Counted from the first letter of the stretch, positions 26,686 through 34,912 are shown. The stretch is 35,525 nt of DNA from Mediterraneibacter agrestimuris (GCF_943193195.1 NZ_CALPDG010000040.1:1-35525); one strand, 5' to 3'. Translations and numbers: made by a program. Notes: generated by a model not told the origin, from the letters alone.

Positions 26686-29118
26686 ATGGCACAAAGAATT
26701 GTCTACAATCATAAGGCAATCGAAAAAAAATGGCGTGAAAAGTGGGAAGAGAACCCCGTGAACCCAAAAGTTGATGAAAATGGCAGCAAAAAGCAGAAAT
26801 ACTATTGTCTGGACATGTTCCCATATCCTTCGGGAAACGGACTTCATGTAGGGCATTGGAGAGGATATGTCATTTCAGATGTATGGAGCCGCTATAAACT
26901 CCAGCAGGGATACTACATCGTACATCCGATGGGATGGGATGCGTTCGGTCTGCCGGCGGAAAACTATGCGATCAAGATGGGGGTACATCCGGCGATCTCT
27001 ACAGCAGAGAATATAAAAAATATCAAGAAGCAGATTAACGAAATCGCAGCTCTTTACGACTGGGATATGGAAGTAAATACAACAGATCCAGATTTCTACA
27101 AGTGGACACAATGGATTTTTGTAAAAATGTTTAAAGAAGGTCTGGCATACGAGAAAGAGTTCCCAATTAACTGGTGTCCGTCCTGTAAGACAGGTCTGGC
27201 AAATGAAGAGGTTGTCAATGGAAAATGTGAGCGCTGCGGCGCTGAGGTGACCAAGAAAAATCTCCGTCAGTGGATGCTGAAGATCACTGCATATGCAGAC
27301 CGCCTTCTGAATGATCTGGACAAACTGGACTGGCCGGAAAAAGTAAAGAAAATGCAGTCTGACTGGATTGGAAAATCTTATGGTGCAGAAGTAGAGTTCC
27401 CGGTTGATGGAAGAGACGAGAAGATTACGGTATATACAACAAGACCGGATACGCTTTATGGCGCAACCTTCATGGTACTTGCGCCGGAACATGAACTGGC
27501 AGCTTCTCTTGCGACAGAAGAGACAAAAGAAGCAGTGGAGAAATACATTTACGATGCATCTATGAAATCTAATGTAGACCGTCTTCAGGATAAGGAGAAG
27601 ACAGGTGTATTTACGGGAAGTTATGCAATCAATCCGCTGAACGGCGCCAAGACACCAATCTGGCTGTCCGATTATGTATTGGCTGATTACGGTACAGGCG
27701 CAATCATGTGTGTACCGGCTCACGATGACCGTGATTTTGAATTCGCAACGAAGTTCAATATTCCGATCGTTCAGGTAATCGCAAAGGACGGAGTAGAAAT
27801 TGAAAATATGACAGAGGCTTATACAGAGGCTTCCGGTACAATGATCAATTCCGGTGAGTGGAATGGAAAGGAATCAGCAGTTTTGAAAAAGGAAGCGCCG
27901 CATATTATCGAAGAGCGTGGTATCGGAAAAGCAACTGTGAACTTCAAACTTCGTGACTGGGTATTCTCCCGCCAGCGTTACTGGGGTGAGCCGATTCCGA
28001 TCATTCACTGTCCGGACTGTGGAAATGTTCCGGTGCCGGAAGAAGAACTTCCGCTTCGTCTGCCGGAGGTAGATTCCTATGAGCCGACAGGAACCGGGGA
28101 ATCTCCGCTTGCGGGAATTGAAGAGTGGGTAAACTGTACTTGTCCAGTCTGCGGAAAGCCTGCAAAACGTGAGACAAATACAATGCCGCAATGGGCGGGA
28201 TCTTCATGGTACTTCCTGCGTTATGTAGACAGCCACAATAACGAAGAACTGGTTTCCAGAGAGAAAGCAGACGAAATGCTTCCGGTAGATATGTACATCG
28301 GCGGCGTGGAGCATGCAGTATTGCATTTGCTGTATTCACGTTTCTATACGAAGTTTTTGAATGATATCGGCGTGGTTGATTTTGATGAGCCGTTCCATAA
28401 ATTGTTCAATCAGGGAATGATTACCGGAAAGAACGGAATCAAGATGAGTAAATCTAAAGGGAATGTAGTTTCCCCAGACGCACTGGTCAACGATTATGGC
28501 TGTGACTCCCTGAGAATGTACGAACTCTTTGTAGGACCGCCGGAGCTAGACGCAGAGTGGGATGACAGAGGAATCGATGGTGTAAACCGTTTCCTGAAAC
28601 GTCTTTGGAACCTGCTTTTGGACAGCAAAGAGGCGAATGTAGAGCCAACAAAAGAAATGGTGAAGATCCGCAACAAAATGGTTTATGATATCACAACACG
28701 TCTGGAAACATTCAGCCTGAATACAGTTATCTCCGGATTCATGGAGTATAACAACAAGCTGATCGACCTTGCGAAGAAGACAGGTGGCGTTGATAAAGAA
28801 ACATTAGAGACGATCGCAGTATTACTTTCTCCGTTTGCACCGCATTTTGCAGAAGAAATGTGGGAGCAGTTAGGTCATACAGAGAGTGTATTCCGTGCGG
28901 GATGGCCGGCCTACGATGAGAATGCAATGAAAGATGATGAGATTGAAGTTCCGGTGCAGATTAACGGAAAGACAAGAGCAGTTATCAGCATTCCGGCTGA
29001 GACAACAAAAGAAGAAGCAATTGCAGCAGGTAAAGAAGCGGTTGCAGATAAATTGACAGGCACGATCGTGAAAGAAATCTATGTGCCGAAGAAGATTATA
29101 AATATTGTTCAGAAATAG
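26686..29118 (+). CDS. leuS: Leucyl-tRNA synthetase
   Basis: An 810-residue class I synthetase that charges tRNA-Leu. Signatures are FPYPSGNGLHVGHWRGY (HIGH motif as HVGH at 54-57), a zinc-knuckle region with CPSCKTG and CERCG, an editing (CP1) domain with TTRPDTLYGATFMV and GTGAIMCVPAHDDRDFEFA, and the KMSKS loop GIKMSKSKGNVV. The C-terminal anticodon-binding domain ends near ETTKEEAIAAGKEA. Length is typical for bacterial LeuRS. AAGGTAGGAAGG precedes the ATG. It is under T-box control and followed by a terminator. Confidence 0.98.
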   Translation: MAQRIVYNHKAIEKKWREKWEENPVNPKVDENGSKKQKYYCLDMFPYPSGNGLHVGHWRGYVISDVWSRYKLQQGYYIVHPMGWDAFGLPAENYAIKMGVHPAISTAENIKNIKKQINEIAALYDWDMEVNTTDPDFYKWTQWIFVKMFKEGLAYEKEFPINWCPSCKTGLANEEVVNGKCERCGAEVTKKNLRQWMLKITAYADRLLNDLDKLDWPEKVKKMQSDWIGKSYGAEVEFPVDGRDEKITVYTTRPDTLYGATFMVLAPEHELAASLATEETKEAVEKYIYDASMKSNVDRLQDKEKTGVFTGSYAINPLNGAKTPIWLSDYVLADYGTGAIMCVPAHDDRDFEFATKFNIPIVQVIAKDGVEIENMTEAYTEASGTMINSGEWNGKESAVLKKEAPHIIEERGIGKATVNFKLRDWVFSRQRYWGEPIPIIHCPDCGNVPVPEEELPLRLPEVDSYEPTGTGESPLAGIEEWVNCTCPVCGKPAKRETNTMPQWAGSSWYFLRYVDSHNNEELVSREKADEMLPVDMYIGGVEHAVLHLLYSRFYTKFLNDIGVVDFDEPFHKLFNQGMITGKNGIKMSKSKGNVVSPDALVNDYGCDSLRMYELFVGPPELDAEWDDRGIDGVNRFLKRLWNLLLDSKEANVEPTKEMVKIRNKMVYDITTRLETFSLNTVISGFMEYNNKLIDLAKKTGGVDKETLETIAVLLSPFAPHFAEEMWEQLGHTESVFRAGWPAYDENAMKDDEIEVPVQINGKTRAVISIPAETTKEEAIAAGKEAVADKLTGTIVKEIYVPKKIINIVQK

Positions 29119-29125
29119 TAATAAA

Positions 29126-29168
29126 AAGAGCCTTTTCCCTTGTAAATATTGGGAGTAGGCTCTTGCTT
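29126..29168 (+). terminator. Intrinsic terminator of leuS
   Basis: AAGAGCC (29126-29132) pairs with GGCTCTT (29158-29164), strengthened by TCCC/GGGA inside. It marks the end of the conserved chromosomal stretch before the accessory island. Confidence 0.75.
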
Positions 29169-29200
29169 TATATTCGCTGATACTGAAAGGATACCATTAT

Positions 29201-29310
29201 TCATGCTTTCTTAATTTTGTTCACAATCTCGTTTGGAGTAAATGGAAATAAGTGCGAGAAGGTTTTGAATGTGATTGTTGGTGATTCATGCCCTAACCGT
29301 ATTATTACGA
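29201..29310 (-). pseudogene. C-terminal remnant of a tyrosine recombinase (integrase)
   Basis: The minus strand reads about 36 residues ending in a stop: VVIIRLGHESPTITFKTFSH, then LFPFTPNEIVNKIKKA. This is the tail of a phage/ICE-type integrase, with the LGHES box and the T-x-x-x-Y-x-H region. The catalytic Tyr is replaced by Phe (KTFSH), and the rest of the gene is missing upstream. It is a scar of an earlier mobile element at the left edge of the island. Confidence 0.75.
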
Positions 29311-29319
29311 CAAAAAATA

Positions 29320-29613
29320 AATATGGTTAGCAGTTTGGGAGATAAGGAATTCAACCGATTTCTAATACACGACTGAAAATTTATGTAAAATTGACTGTTT
29401 CACTTTATAAGCAATTATATATTGTAAATTAGATGCTGTTCTACTATAATTTTAATATCTGATATGAACTATAAAAGCAGTGGAGAAGTGGTTTTTCATT
29501 ATGGAAAATAAAATTGTAAAATAAAAGTGGTGAAATCCTTTGTAAATATAAGGTTTTAAATAAAATAAGACTGTAAAATTTTATAATACCAAAATGTATT
29601 GGAGGGGTAAACA
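29320..29613 (+). other. AT-rich leader of the helicase-DarT-ARH cassette
   Basis: No gene is seen. The stretch is very AT-rich and holds five copies of a TGTAAA(A/T)(T/A) motif at 29384, 29423, 29515, 29541 and 29572. A TTGACT at about 29391 could serve as -35 with TTATAT 18 bases on, and a TATAAT lies at 29582-29587, but no promoter is convincing. The cassette's ribosome site, GGAGGGG, is at 29601-29607. Confidence 0.35.
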
Positions 29614-30498
29614 ATGAATATCAAACCAAGAGGAAAGCAGGAAGAGGTTATGGCACTTCCTGCAAAAGGACATATTGTTGTTTTAGGAACGGCTGGAAGC
29701 GGAAAAACAACCGTTGCTTTGCTGCGTGCTCATCATCTTGCCAACATTCCTAATGGTGGCAAGGTGTTGCTTGTTACATTTAATGGGGCATTGGTTAAAT
29801 ATATGCGTGGGCTAAGTAATTATCAAACTCAAAAGCTTGTGGTCGAAAATTATCATACATTTGCTCGCGGCTATTTAAATAGTCGTGGTAAAATGCCACG
29901 TTGGAACGGAATTGCAGACCCGGATGAAAAAGTATCTTACATAGAGCAGGCTTTGGATTATTTTAAAAAGAAATATCCAACAGAATCGACTTTTAAGCGT
30001 TCCTTAGAATTTTTTATTGAGGAAATTACATTTATAGAAAGATTTGGTTTTTCAGGTATTACCGAGTATAAAGAAGCGGAACGTATTGGGCGCGCTTCTG
30101 CAAATATTAAACGTGAAAATAGGAAATGGGTTTTTGAAGTATATGAAAGATATCGAGAATTGCGCGAAGCAGACGGTAAAAAATATGATTGGGATGACTT
30201 GGCACTATATGTTTTTAATGAATTGCGAAATGACGATAGTGAACGGAGATATACACATATTATTATAGACGAGGGGCAAGATTTTTCGCCAATGATGATT
30301 AAGTCACTGGTAGAGTCTGTAGCAGATAACGGCTCACTTACATTTTTCGGGGATGTTGCACAACAAATCTATGGTAGTCGCCTGTCATGGCGTGATTCTG
30401 GTATAGATATCAATAAAGTATGGCGCTTTGACGTAAATTATCGCAATCCTGCAACAATTACAGCATTTGCAAAATCCATAACCCGAAATAAATACTAG
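29614..30498 (+). CDS. UvrD-like helicase, N-terminal part (ends at in-frame TAG)
   Basis: These 294 residues hold the first RecA-like half of a superfamily 1 helicase: Walker A GTAGSGKTT (25-33), motif II IIIDEGQDFSP (DEGQD at 219-223), motif III LTFFGDVAQQIYG (243-254) and motif IV VNYRNPATI (274-282). A strong GGAGGGG site precedes the ATG. The frame stops at TAG (30496-30498), and the same frame continues directly with motifs V and VI, so this is one 470-residue gene broken by a single stop. Unless the stop is read through, the product lacks domain 2A and would be inactive as a helicase. It is the first gene of the DarT-ARH cassette. Confidence 0.85.
   Translation: MNIKPRGKQEEVMALPAKGHIVVLGTAGSGKTTVALLRAHHLANIPNGGKVLLVTFNGALVKYMRGLSNYQTQKLVVENYHTFARGYLNSRGKMPRWNGIADPDEKVSYIEQALDYFKKKYPTESTFKRSLEFFIEEITFIERFGFSGITEYKEAERIGRASANIKRENRKWVFEVYERYRELREADGKKYDWDDLALYVFNELRNDDSERRYTHIIIDEGQDFSPMMIKSLVESVADNGSLTFFGDVAQQIYGSRLSWRDSGIDINKVWRFDVNYRNPATITAFAKSITRNKY
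30496..30498 (+). other. In-frame TAG that splits the helicase gene
   Basis: A single TAG codon (context TAC TAG CGA CAA) interrupts an otherwise continuous frame from 29614 to 31026. It is a nonsense mutation, a sequencing error or, less likely, a read-through site. Confidence 0.85.
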
Positions 30499-30513
30499 CG
30501 ACAAGATGAAGAT

Positions 30514-31026
30514 ATGGTAGAAGCAGCTTCTCAGATTGCAGAAGGACCAAAGCCAATATTGATAGAGTTTTCCCATAAACAACATGAAATTAATTGGATT
30601 GTAGATCGTGCAATAGCGATAGGAAAAACATCGTCTACTGTCATTGTCTGCAGAAATAGGGCTGATATTGCTATCTTCTTACCTTTGCTAAAAAAAAGAG
30701 GTTGTGAAGCAATAGAAATTAATAAAGAAACTCCTGGTTTTGCTCATTTAAAGAAAGTATATCTTACAACTTTTCACGCTGCGAAAGGGTTGGAATTTGA
30801 CAACGTATTTATTCCATATCTAATTGAGGATAAGTTCCCGGATCCTGATATGATTTCGAGCGCTGTTTCTATTGAGGAAACGTATGCAGATGAAATAAAA
30901 CTCCTTTATGTTGCCGTAACCCGATCAAAATATGGTCTTTATATGACCTACTGTGGAAATTTGTCGCCTTTATTTCCACGAGATTCAGATACTTACGATT
31001 TCTATGATGAGGAGGATTTGTCATGA
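30514..31026 (+). CDS. UvrD-like helicase, C-terminal part
   Basis: These 170 residues complete the helicase begun at 29614, in the same frame. Motif V is TTFHAAKGLEFDNVFIP (85-101) and motif VI is LLYVAVTRSKYGLYMTY (130-146), the DNA- and ATP-contacting parts of domain 2A. Together the halves make a compact 470-residue helicase without the large 1B/2B insertions of full UvrD. The ATG at 30514 has no good ribosome site, so this half is probably not translated on its own. Its stop overlaps the DarT-like start by 4 bases (ATGA). Confidence 0.8.
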   Translation: MVEAASQIAEGPKPILIEFSHKQHEINWIVDRAIAIGKTSSTVIVCRNRADIAIFLPLLKKRGCEAIEINKETPGFAHLKKVYLTTFHAAKGLEFDNVFIPYLIEDKFPDPDMISSAVSIEETYADEIKLLYVAVTRSKYGLYMTYCGNLSPLFPRDSDTYDFYDEEDLS

Positions 31027-31703
31027 GTGCATATGATATTTTGACAACACGCGGCGTTACTCGACTATGTCATTTTACAAAGTTTCAAAACCTGACACAT
31101 ATTATCACTTCTGTAGAGGGTATTTTAGCTAGCAGTTCAATACGCCAAGATACGAAAAATGTAAATGATACCGCACGCTATGACGGGGAATTGGATTTTG
31201 TATGTTGTTCTGTACAGTACCCAAATTCGTGGTTTTTAAAAAGAGCTATGCAGAATAATTTGGATAAAATTTTTAGAGAGTGGGTTGTTTTGTATATTGA
31301 TTTGAGCATACTAAAATATAAAAACATAAAATTTTGTCCTTGCAATGCAAGTAAGGAAAATGGAGCTTATATAAGCAAAAACATGGATAATATAGATTCC
31401 ATTTTTGCCTCTACCGTTTCTACTTTTGATTATCCAAGAACATCAAAAATGCTTCCTTGCTGTCCAACAGACGGACAAGCCGAGATATTGATAGAAAATA
31501 GTATTCCACGAGAATATATCAAGGGCATTGCCGTTGGTAACGAGGATGTTGCAGGACGTGTCTATTCGATTTTAAAAATGTATGGTGTGGAGTATATAAG
31601 CATATATATTGCTCCAGATGTATTGACTACGGAATGGAGCAATATGATTAAAAAAGGTTGTTCACCAAATGAAATTCGATGTGAATGGTCAGAGGAGGTT
31701 TAA
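31023..31703 (+). CDS. DarT-like DNA ADP-ribosyltransferase (toxin)
   Basis: A 226-residue protein matching the DarT (DUF4433) fold. Features are an N-terminal CHFTKFQNLTHII (His17), the ARYDGELDFVCCSVQYPN strand with Arg52, the WVVLYIDLSILKYKNIKFCP region (87-106), and TDGQAEILIENSIPREYI with Glu154 as the expected catalytic Glu. DarT enzymes use NAD+ to ADP-ribosylate a base in single-stranded DNA, blocking replication; the target base here is unknown. GGAGG at 31011-31015 and a 4-base overlap couple it to the helicase. The next gene, an ADP-ribosylglycohydrolase 3 bases downstream, is the probable antidote. Confidence 0.82.
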   Translation: MSAYDILTTRGVTRLCHFTKFQNLTHIITSVEGILASSSIRQDTKNVNDTARYDGELDFVCCSVQYPNSWFLKRAMQNNLDKIFREWVVLYIDLSILKYKNIKFCPCNASKENGAYISKNMDNIDSIFASTVSTFDYPRTSKMLPCCPTDGQAEILIENSIPREYIKGIAVGNEDVAGRVYSILKMYGVEYISIYIAPDVLTTEWSNMIKKGCSPNEIRCEWSEEV

Positions 31704-31706
31704 ATT

Positions 31707-33275
31707 ATGTCTATGAAAATACCGACTCAACTGGAAAAATGTAAAGGTGCTATGTTAGCTACGGCTATTGGCGATGCATTAGGGTGGCCTAATGAACCGC
31801 GTTCTAAAAACAGAGCAAAAAAACCAAAAGTCATGGATAATTTTGTTGGGTGGATTCGCAGTTCTAATAATCCGCGGTGGCATGATGAGAAGATTTTGCC
31901 CGGCGAGTACAGTGATGATACGCAACTGACACTGGCTGTGGCACGAAGCATTATTGCTGGTGACTGGGAGACATTTTTTGCAGAAAAAGAACTTCCTTTC
32001 TGGTTAAATTACGAGCGTGGAGGGGGAGGCGCTTTGCTAAAAGCAGCCAAATCATGCGAAAAAGGAATTTTGTTATGGCAATCCCGTTATACTCGAGACT
32101 ACTATAATGCTGGCGGCAATGGTGCTGTAATGCGTATTTTACCCCATGTTATTGCATCTGCAAAAACGCCCAATACTGCGAAACTAATAGCGGATGTTAT
32201 GAAGGATACTCTTATAACTCACGGTCATCCTCGTGCGTTTTTAGGTGCAACATGTTATGCCTATGCGCTGGAGTATCTTTTGAAGAAAGAAACCGTTCTT
32301 GAATATGGCGAACTTGTTGCTGCTGTAATAGATGGCCAGAATGTTTGGGGGGCAGTTCCAGAATCGGATATCTTTGAAAAATGGTTTAATATTGCCCAAC
32401 AAAATCTTGAATATGACTTTTTGATAGAATGGAAAAATGTGTGCGCCCGTATGGTAAAACAACTTGAATTTATAGGAACTTCGCTAAAAAAAGGGTTAAT
32501 TCTTGATGATACAAAAGTACTGACTAAGTTAGAATGCTTCGATAAATCAAATGGTGCCGGAGATGTTGCTATATTAGCTGCCATCTATTTAACTTCGAGA
32601 TATGCAAATAACCCTTCTCTTGGAATAAAAATCCCTGCGTTCTCATTTGGTGCTGATACCGATACTATTGCGTCTATTACAGGTGGATTATTGGGAATGC
32701 TTAGCGGAACAGATTGGATCCCGACAGAATGGAGAGAAGTTCAAGATTATAACTGTCTCATTCAAATGGCGGAATTACTAATGGCAGACAATAAAAAGGA
32801 AGCTACCAAAAAAGAAGTCGCAGAGGCAAAAACTCAAAATAATCAATGGAATGCTACACCTATTGGTAAAATGCGATTTATCAAATCAAGTAGTGTTCCA
32901 AATGGAAAGAATGGTATCGTAATAATCGACAAGTGGCAGACCGCACTTGGGCAAACTATATACACAAAAACTTTTCAGCCTAAAAATATATCTATACAAT
33001 CTCATCAATTAAAAAAACTAGTGTCAACACCTCAGCAAGTTATACCTAAAGAATCGAAAAAATTCGTTCTGAATTTGATGGACGTATCAGAATTACTTGG
33101 AAATCCAGAATTTAAAACGAATATTACCATAGGTAAAGTTTTGAAAATTATTAAAGACTTGATTGATGGCAAAGAAACAAGCAAAAATCTTTCTAAAAAA
33201 TATAAAGTTGATCAACTATTTGTAGAACAAATAGGAAAATATGTAACAGGACTGAAAGATAGTAACCGGGTTTAA
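31707..33275 (+). CDS. ADP-ribosylglycohydrolase (ARH/DraG family) with C-terminal extension, probable antitoxin
   Basis: A 522-residue protein. Residues about 10-345 are an ARH fold with its metal and ADP-ribose motifs: GDALG (22-26), SDDT (69-72), GNGAVMR (137-143), THGHP (171-175) and GADTDT (315-320). Such enzymes remove ADP-ribose using Mg2+. The last ~150 residues, from about 370, form an extra lysine-rich region with a predicted beta part (MRFIKSSSVP...VIIDKW) and a helical end that could be helix-turn-helix-like (NLSKKYKVDQLFVEQIGKYV). GAGGAGGT gives a strong start. Placed 3 bases after DarT, it probably reverses DarT's DNA mark, and its tail may bind the toxin or the operon DNA (inference). 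Confidence 0.87.
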   Translation: MSMKIPTQLEKCKGAMLATAIGDALGWPNEPRSKNRAKKPKVMDNFVGWIRSSNNPRWHDEKILPGEYSDDTQLTLAVARSIIAGDWETFFAEKELPFWLNYERGGGGALLKAAKSCEKGILLWQSRYTRDYYNAGGNGAVMRILPHVIASAKTPNTAKLIADVMKDTLITHGHPRAFLGATCYAYALEYLLKKETVLEYGELVAAVIDGQNVWGAVPESDIFEKWFNIAQQNLEYDFLIEWKNVCARMVKQLEFIGTSLKKGLILDDTKVLTKLECFDKSNGAGDVAILAAIYLTSRYANNPSLGIKIPAFSFGADTDTIASITGGLLGMLSGTDWIPTEWREVQDYNCLIQMAELLMADNKKEATKKEVAEAKTQNNQWNATPIGKMRFIKSSSVPNGKNGIVIIDKWQTALGQTIYTKTFQPKNISIQSHQLKKLVSTPQQVIPKESKKFVLNLMDVSELLGNPEFKTNITIGKVLKIIKDLIDGKETSKNLSKKYKVDQLFVEQIGKYVTGLKDSNRV

Positions 33276-33285
33276 TAGTGTTATT

Positions 33286-33378
33286 AAATTGCTATATGTT
33301 TTAGAAGTAACATTCGATCATGATACGGTTTGGCTTTCTATAGACCAGATGGCTGAACTATGTTGCGGACATACTTAG
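33286..33378 (+). pseudogene. RhuM-family remnant
   Basis: The frame reads EVTFDHDTVWLSIDQMAELC and then stops. This is the N-terminal helix-turn-helix lead-in of RhuM-type proteins (usual length over 300 residues). The start and the rest of the gene are gone. A second, longer RhuM fragment lies at 34913. Confidence 0.65.
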
Positions 33379-33590
33379 GACTGGAGAAGATAGCCGAAAC
33401 CTATCCGCTCCGGGAAATATAGGAATTAAAAGATAATCGTCTTTACTTTACTAGAGCAGAGGCGATTATTTTTTATGCTTGTTGTTTCCGGCAAATTAAA
33501 TGCTGCCTTGTCCGTCAGATTAGAACAGGTCTTACAGGGCACTTAATCATGGTATGGAGTATATAGTTTTAGAAGCTTCCAGCATACTAT
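33379..33590. other. Unassigned stretch of the accessory island
   Basis: Short open frames, one reading DNRLYFTRAEAIIFYACCFR, look like decayed coding DNA, but no family is recognised. No RNA gene or regulatory site is seen. Confidence 0.3.
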
Positions 33591-33974
33591 TAAAAAAAGA
33601 CTCGCATTAAGTAGAGAGAAAGAGAAGGTAATGCGCCTTGCTTTGGAAGGGCAGCAGGTTGAAAACAGGATGACATTTTTAAAGATCCCTATGTTCTGGA
33701 ATTTATCGGATTGTCGGAAGAAACTGTTTATTCAAAAACTAAATTGGAAAAACATCTGATAGACAATTTGCAAATGTATGTTAACTATTATGAAAGAAAA
33801 GTAAAGCTTGAGGATGAAAATCCGACAATTGGCATCATTATTTGTAAAGATAAGAAAGATGCGGTGGTAGAAATGATTTTGCCAAAAGAAAATAATCAGA
33901 TATTTGCGAGCAAATATTAAACGGTGCTTCCAAGTAAAGAAGAATTGCAACAGTTAATGAATGAAAAAGAATAG
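33591..33974 (+). pseudogene. YhcG/DUF1016 (PDDEXK nuclease-like) gene, frameshifted and internally deleted
   Basis: The reading RLALSREKEKVMRLALEGQQ shifts one frame near 33665 and continues as DDIFKDPYVLEFIGLSEETV. The catalytic nuclease middle is deleted: IDNLQM runs straight into YVNYYERKVK, and then come the usual ENPTIGIIICKDKKDAVVEM and PKENNQIFASKY. An early stop at 33918-33920 precedes the last residues (LPSKEELQQLMNEKE). YhcG proteins are PD-(D/E)XK nucleases common in defence and mobile islands. This copy cannot be active. Confidence 0.72.
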
Positions 33975-34062
33975 ATAGCTTAATATATAGAACAAATCAG
34001 AGGATTTTTCACATGAAACTAAAATACTGGCATAACTAAATCGCATAAAAAGATATACCCAT

Positions 34063-34087
34063 CCGGGCATCCCGTATACATGCCCGG
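34063..34087. repeat. GC-rich hairpin in AT-rich DNA
   Basis: CCGGGCAT (34063-34070) pairs perfectly with ATGCCCGG (34080-34087). No U-tract follows on either strand. Confidence 0.55.
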
Positions 34088-34126
34088 GGCGGGCGGACTA
34101 CCGTTCGATAAGGTATAAAAAAGCAC

Positions 34127-34177
34127 AGAACAGAAGTTCGATTTTGGTCTGTATTTTTTTGACTTATATGTTATAAT
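34127..34177 (+). promoter_or_regulatory. LexA-like (SOS) box and extended -10 of the uvrB fragment
   Basis: AGAAC-AGAA-GTTCG (34127-34140) differs at one core base from the Gram-positive SOS box CGAAC-N4-GTTCG. An extended -10, TGTTATAAT (34169-34177), follows. The gene downstream is a uvrB fragment, and uvrB is a standard SOS gene, so the box makes biological sense. A hairpin with a T run overlaps the same bases, which could instead be a terminator. Confidence 0.55.
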
Positions 34178-34276
34178 GAAAAACCAAATGACTGGATAAT
34201 ACTATCTGTACTGGTTGGTGTTATTCAGTGTTGTTTCGTTTCAAAAATACGGTTTTCCCAACGGAATACTGCGTAA

Positions 34277-34829
34277 TGTGACCTGCATTCGTGTAACTGC
34301 TATTTTAACGCTTATTCGCCAGCTTTGCAAGCCCATTTTACACGAATCGAAAATCAAATTACACGAATTTCGGGCGAATAGGCAAACTTTTTTCGGTCAC
34401 AAATTGGAGGTTTTCATATGCCAGATAAGAGAGGAAATTCGCAATCCGCTGACAATAGTCAGCTACTTGCTCATAAAAGCAGCCCAAAGGACGGGCATGC
34501 TTTTAAATTACAAGCCCCCTACAAGCCCACAGGCGACCAGCCGCAGGCCATTGCAGAACTGGTCAAAGGCTTCAAAGAGGGCAATCAATTTCAGACTTTA
34601 CTAGGGGTTACGGGTTCCGGCAAGACATTTACGATGGCGAATGTCATTCAGGAATTGCAGAAGCCAACGCTGGTTATCGCCCATAACAAGACGCTTGCGG
34701 CGCAGCTCTACGGAGAATTCAAGGAGATGTTCCCTGAGAATGCAGTGGAGTATTTTGTGGACAAGATGGGGATTATGGACGAAATAACACTAGGTGGATG
34801 GATAGAGTTTGTGACCTGGATTCGTGTAA
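34277..34829 (+). repeat. 20-bp direct repeats bracketing the uvrB fragment
   Basis: TGTGACCTGCATTCGTGTAA (34277-34296) and TGTGACCTGGATTCGTGTAA (34810-34829) differ at one base. Two inverted copies of the ATTCGTGTAA half lie between them at 34338-34347 and 34359-34368. Confidence 0.75.
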
Positions 34830-34855
34830 TGGATTATGCAACACCATATAGATAA
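34418..34855 (+). pseudogene. uvrB: 5' fragment of uvrB
   Basis: The first ~114 residues are clearly Uvr[21 protein letters not shown], the Walker [12 protein letters not shown] (61-71), [20 protein letters not shown] and [10 protein letters not shown]. UvrB is about 650-700 residues long. Here homology ends at about 34759, and 32 unrelated residues ([14 protein letters not shown]...) follow to a stop. The start has TTGGAGG 7 bases upstream, and a LexA-like box lies farther up. The fragment has ATP-binding motif I only and cannot act in excision repair. It may be a broken gene or a partial copy left by an integration near a complete uvrB outside the window. Confidence 0.85.
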
Positions 34856-34912
34856 AATCCATTGTTTATATGGTAGAAATAATATGTCGTACAATTTGGA
34901 GAGGTGGGAGCT

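Noticed and set aside
26875-27723. 282-residue open frame antisense to leuS
   Set aside because: A shadow of leuS; cysteine- and arginine-rich composition typical of a reverse-frame translation.
34127-34160. Terminator in place of the LexA-like box
   Set aside because: Only a 5-bp ACAGA/TCTGT stem precedes the T run; the SOS-box match plus uvrB context is the better explanation, though not exclusive.
34277-34829. uvrB fragment as a complete small mobile element bounded by the 20-bp repeats
   Set aside because: There is no transposase and the uvrB break (about 34759) does not coincide with the repeat, so only the direct repeat itself is claimed.
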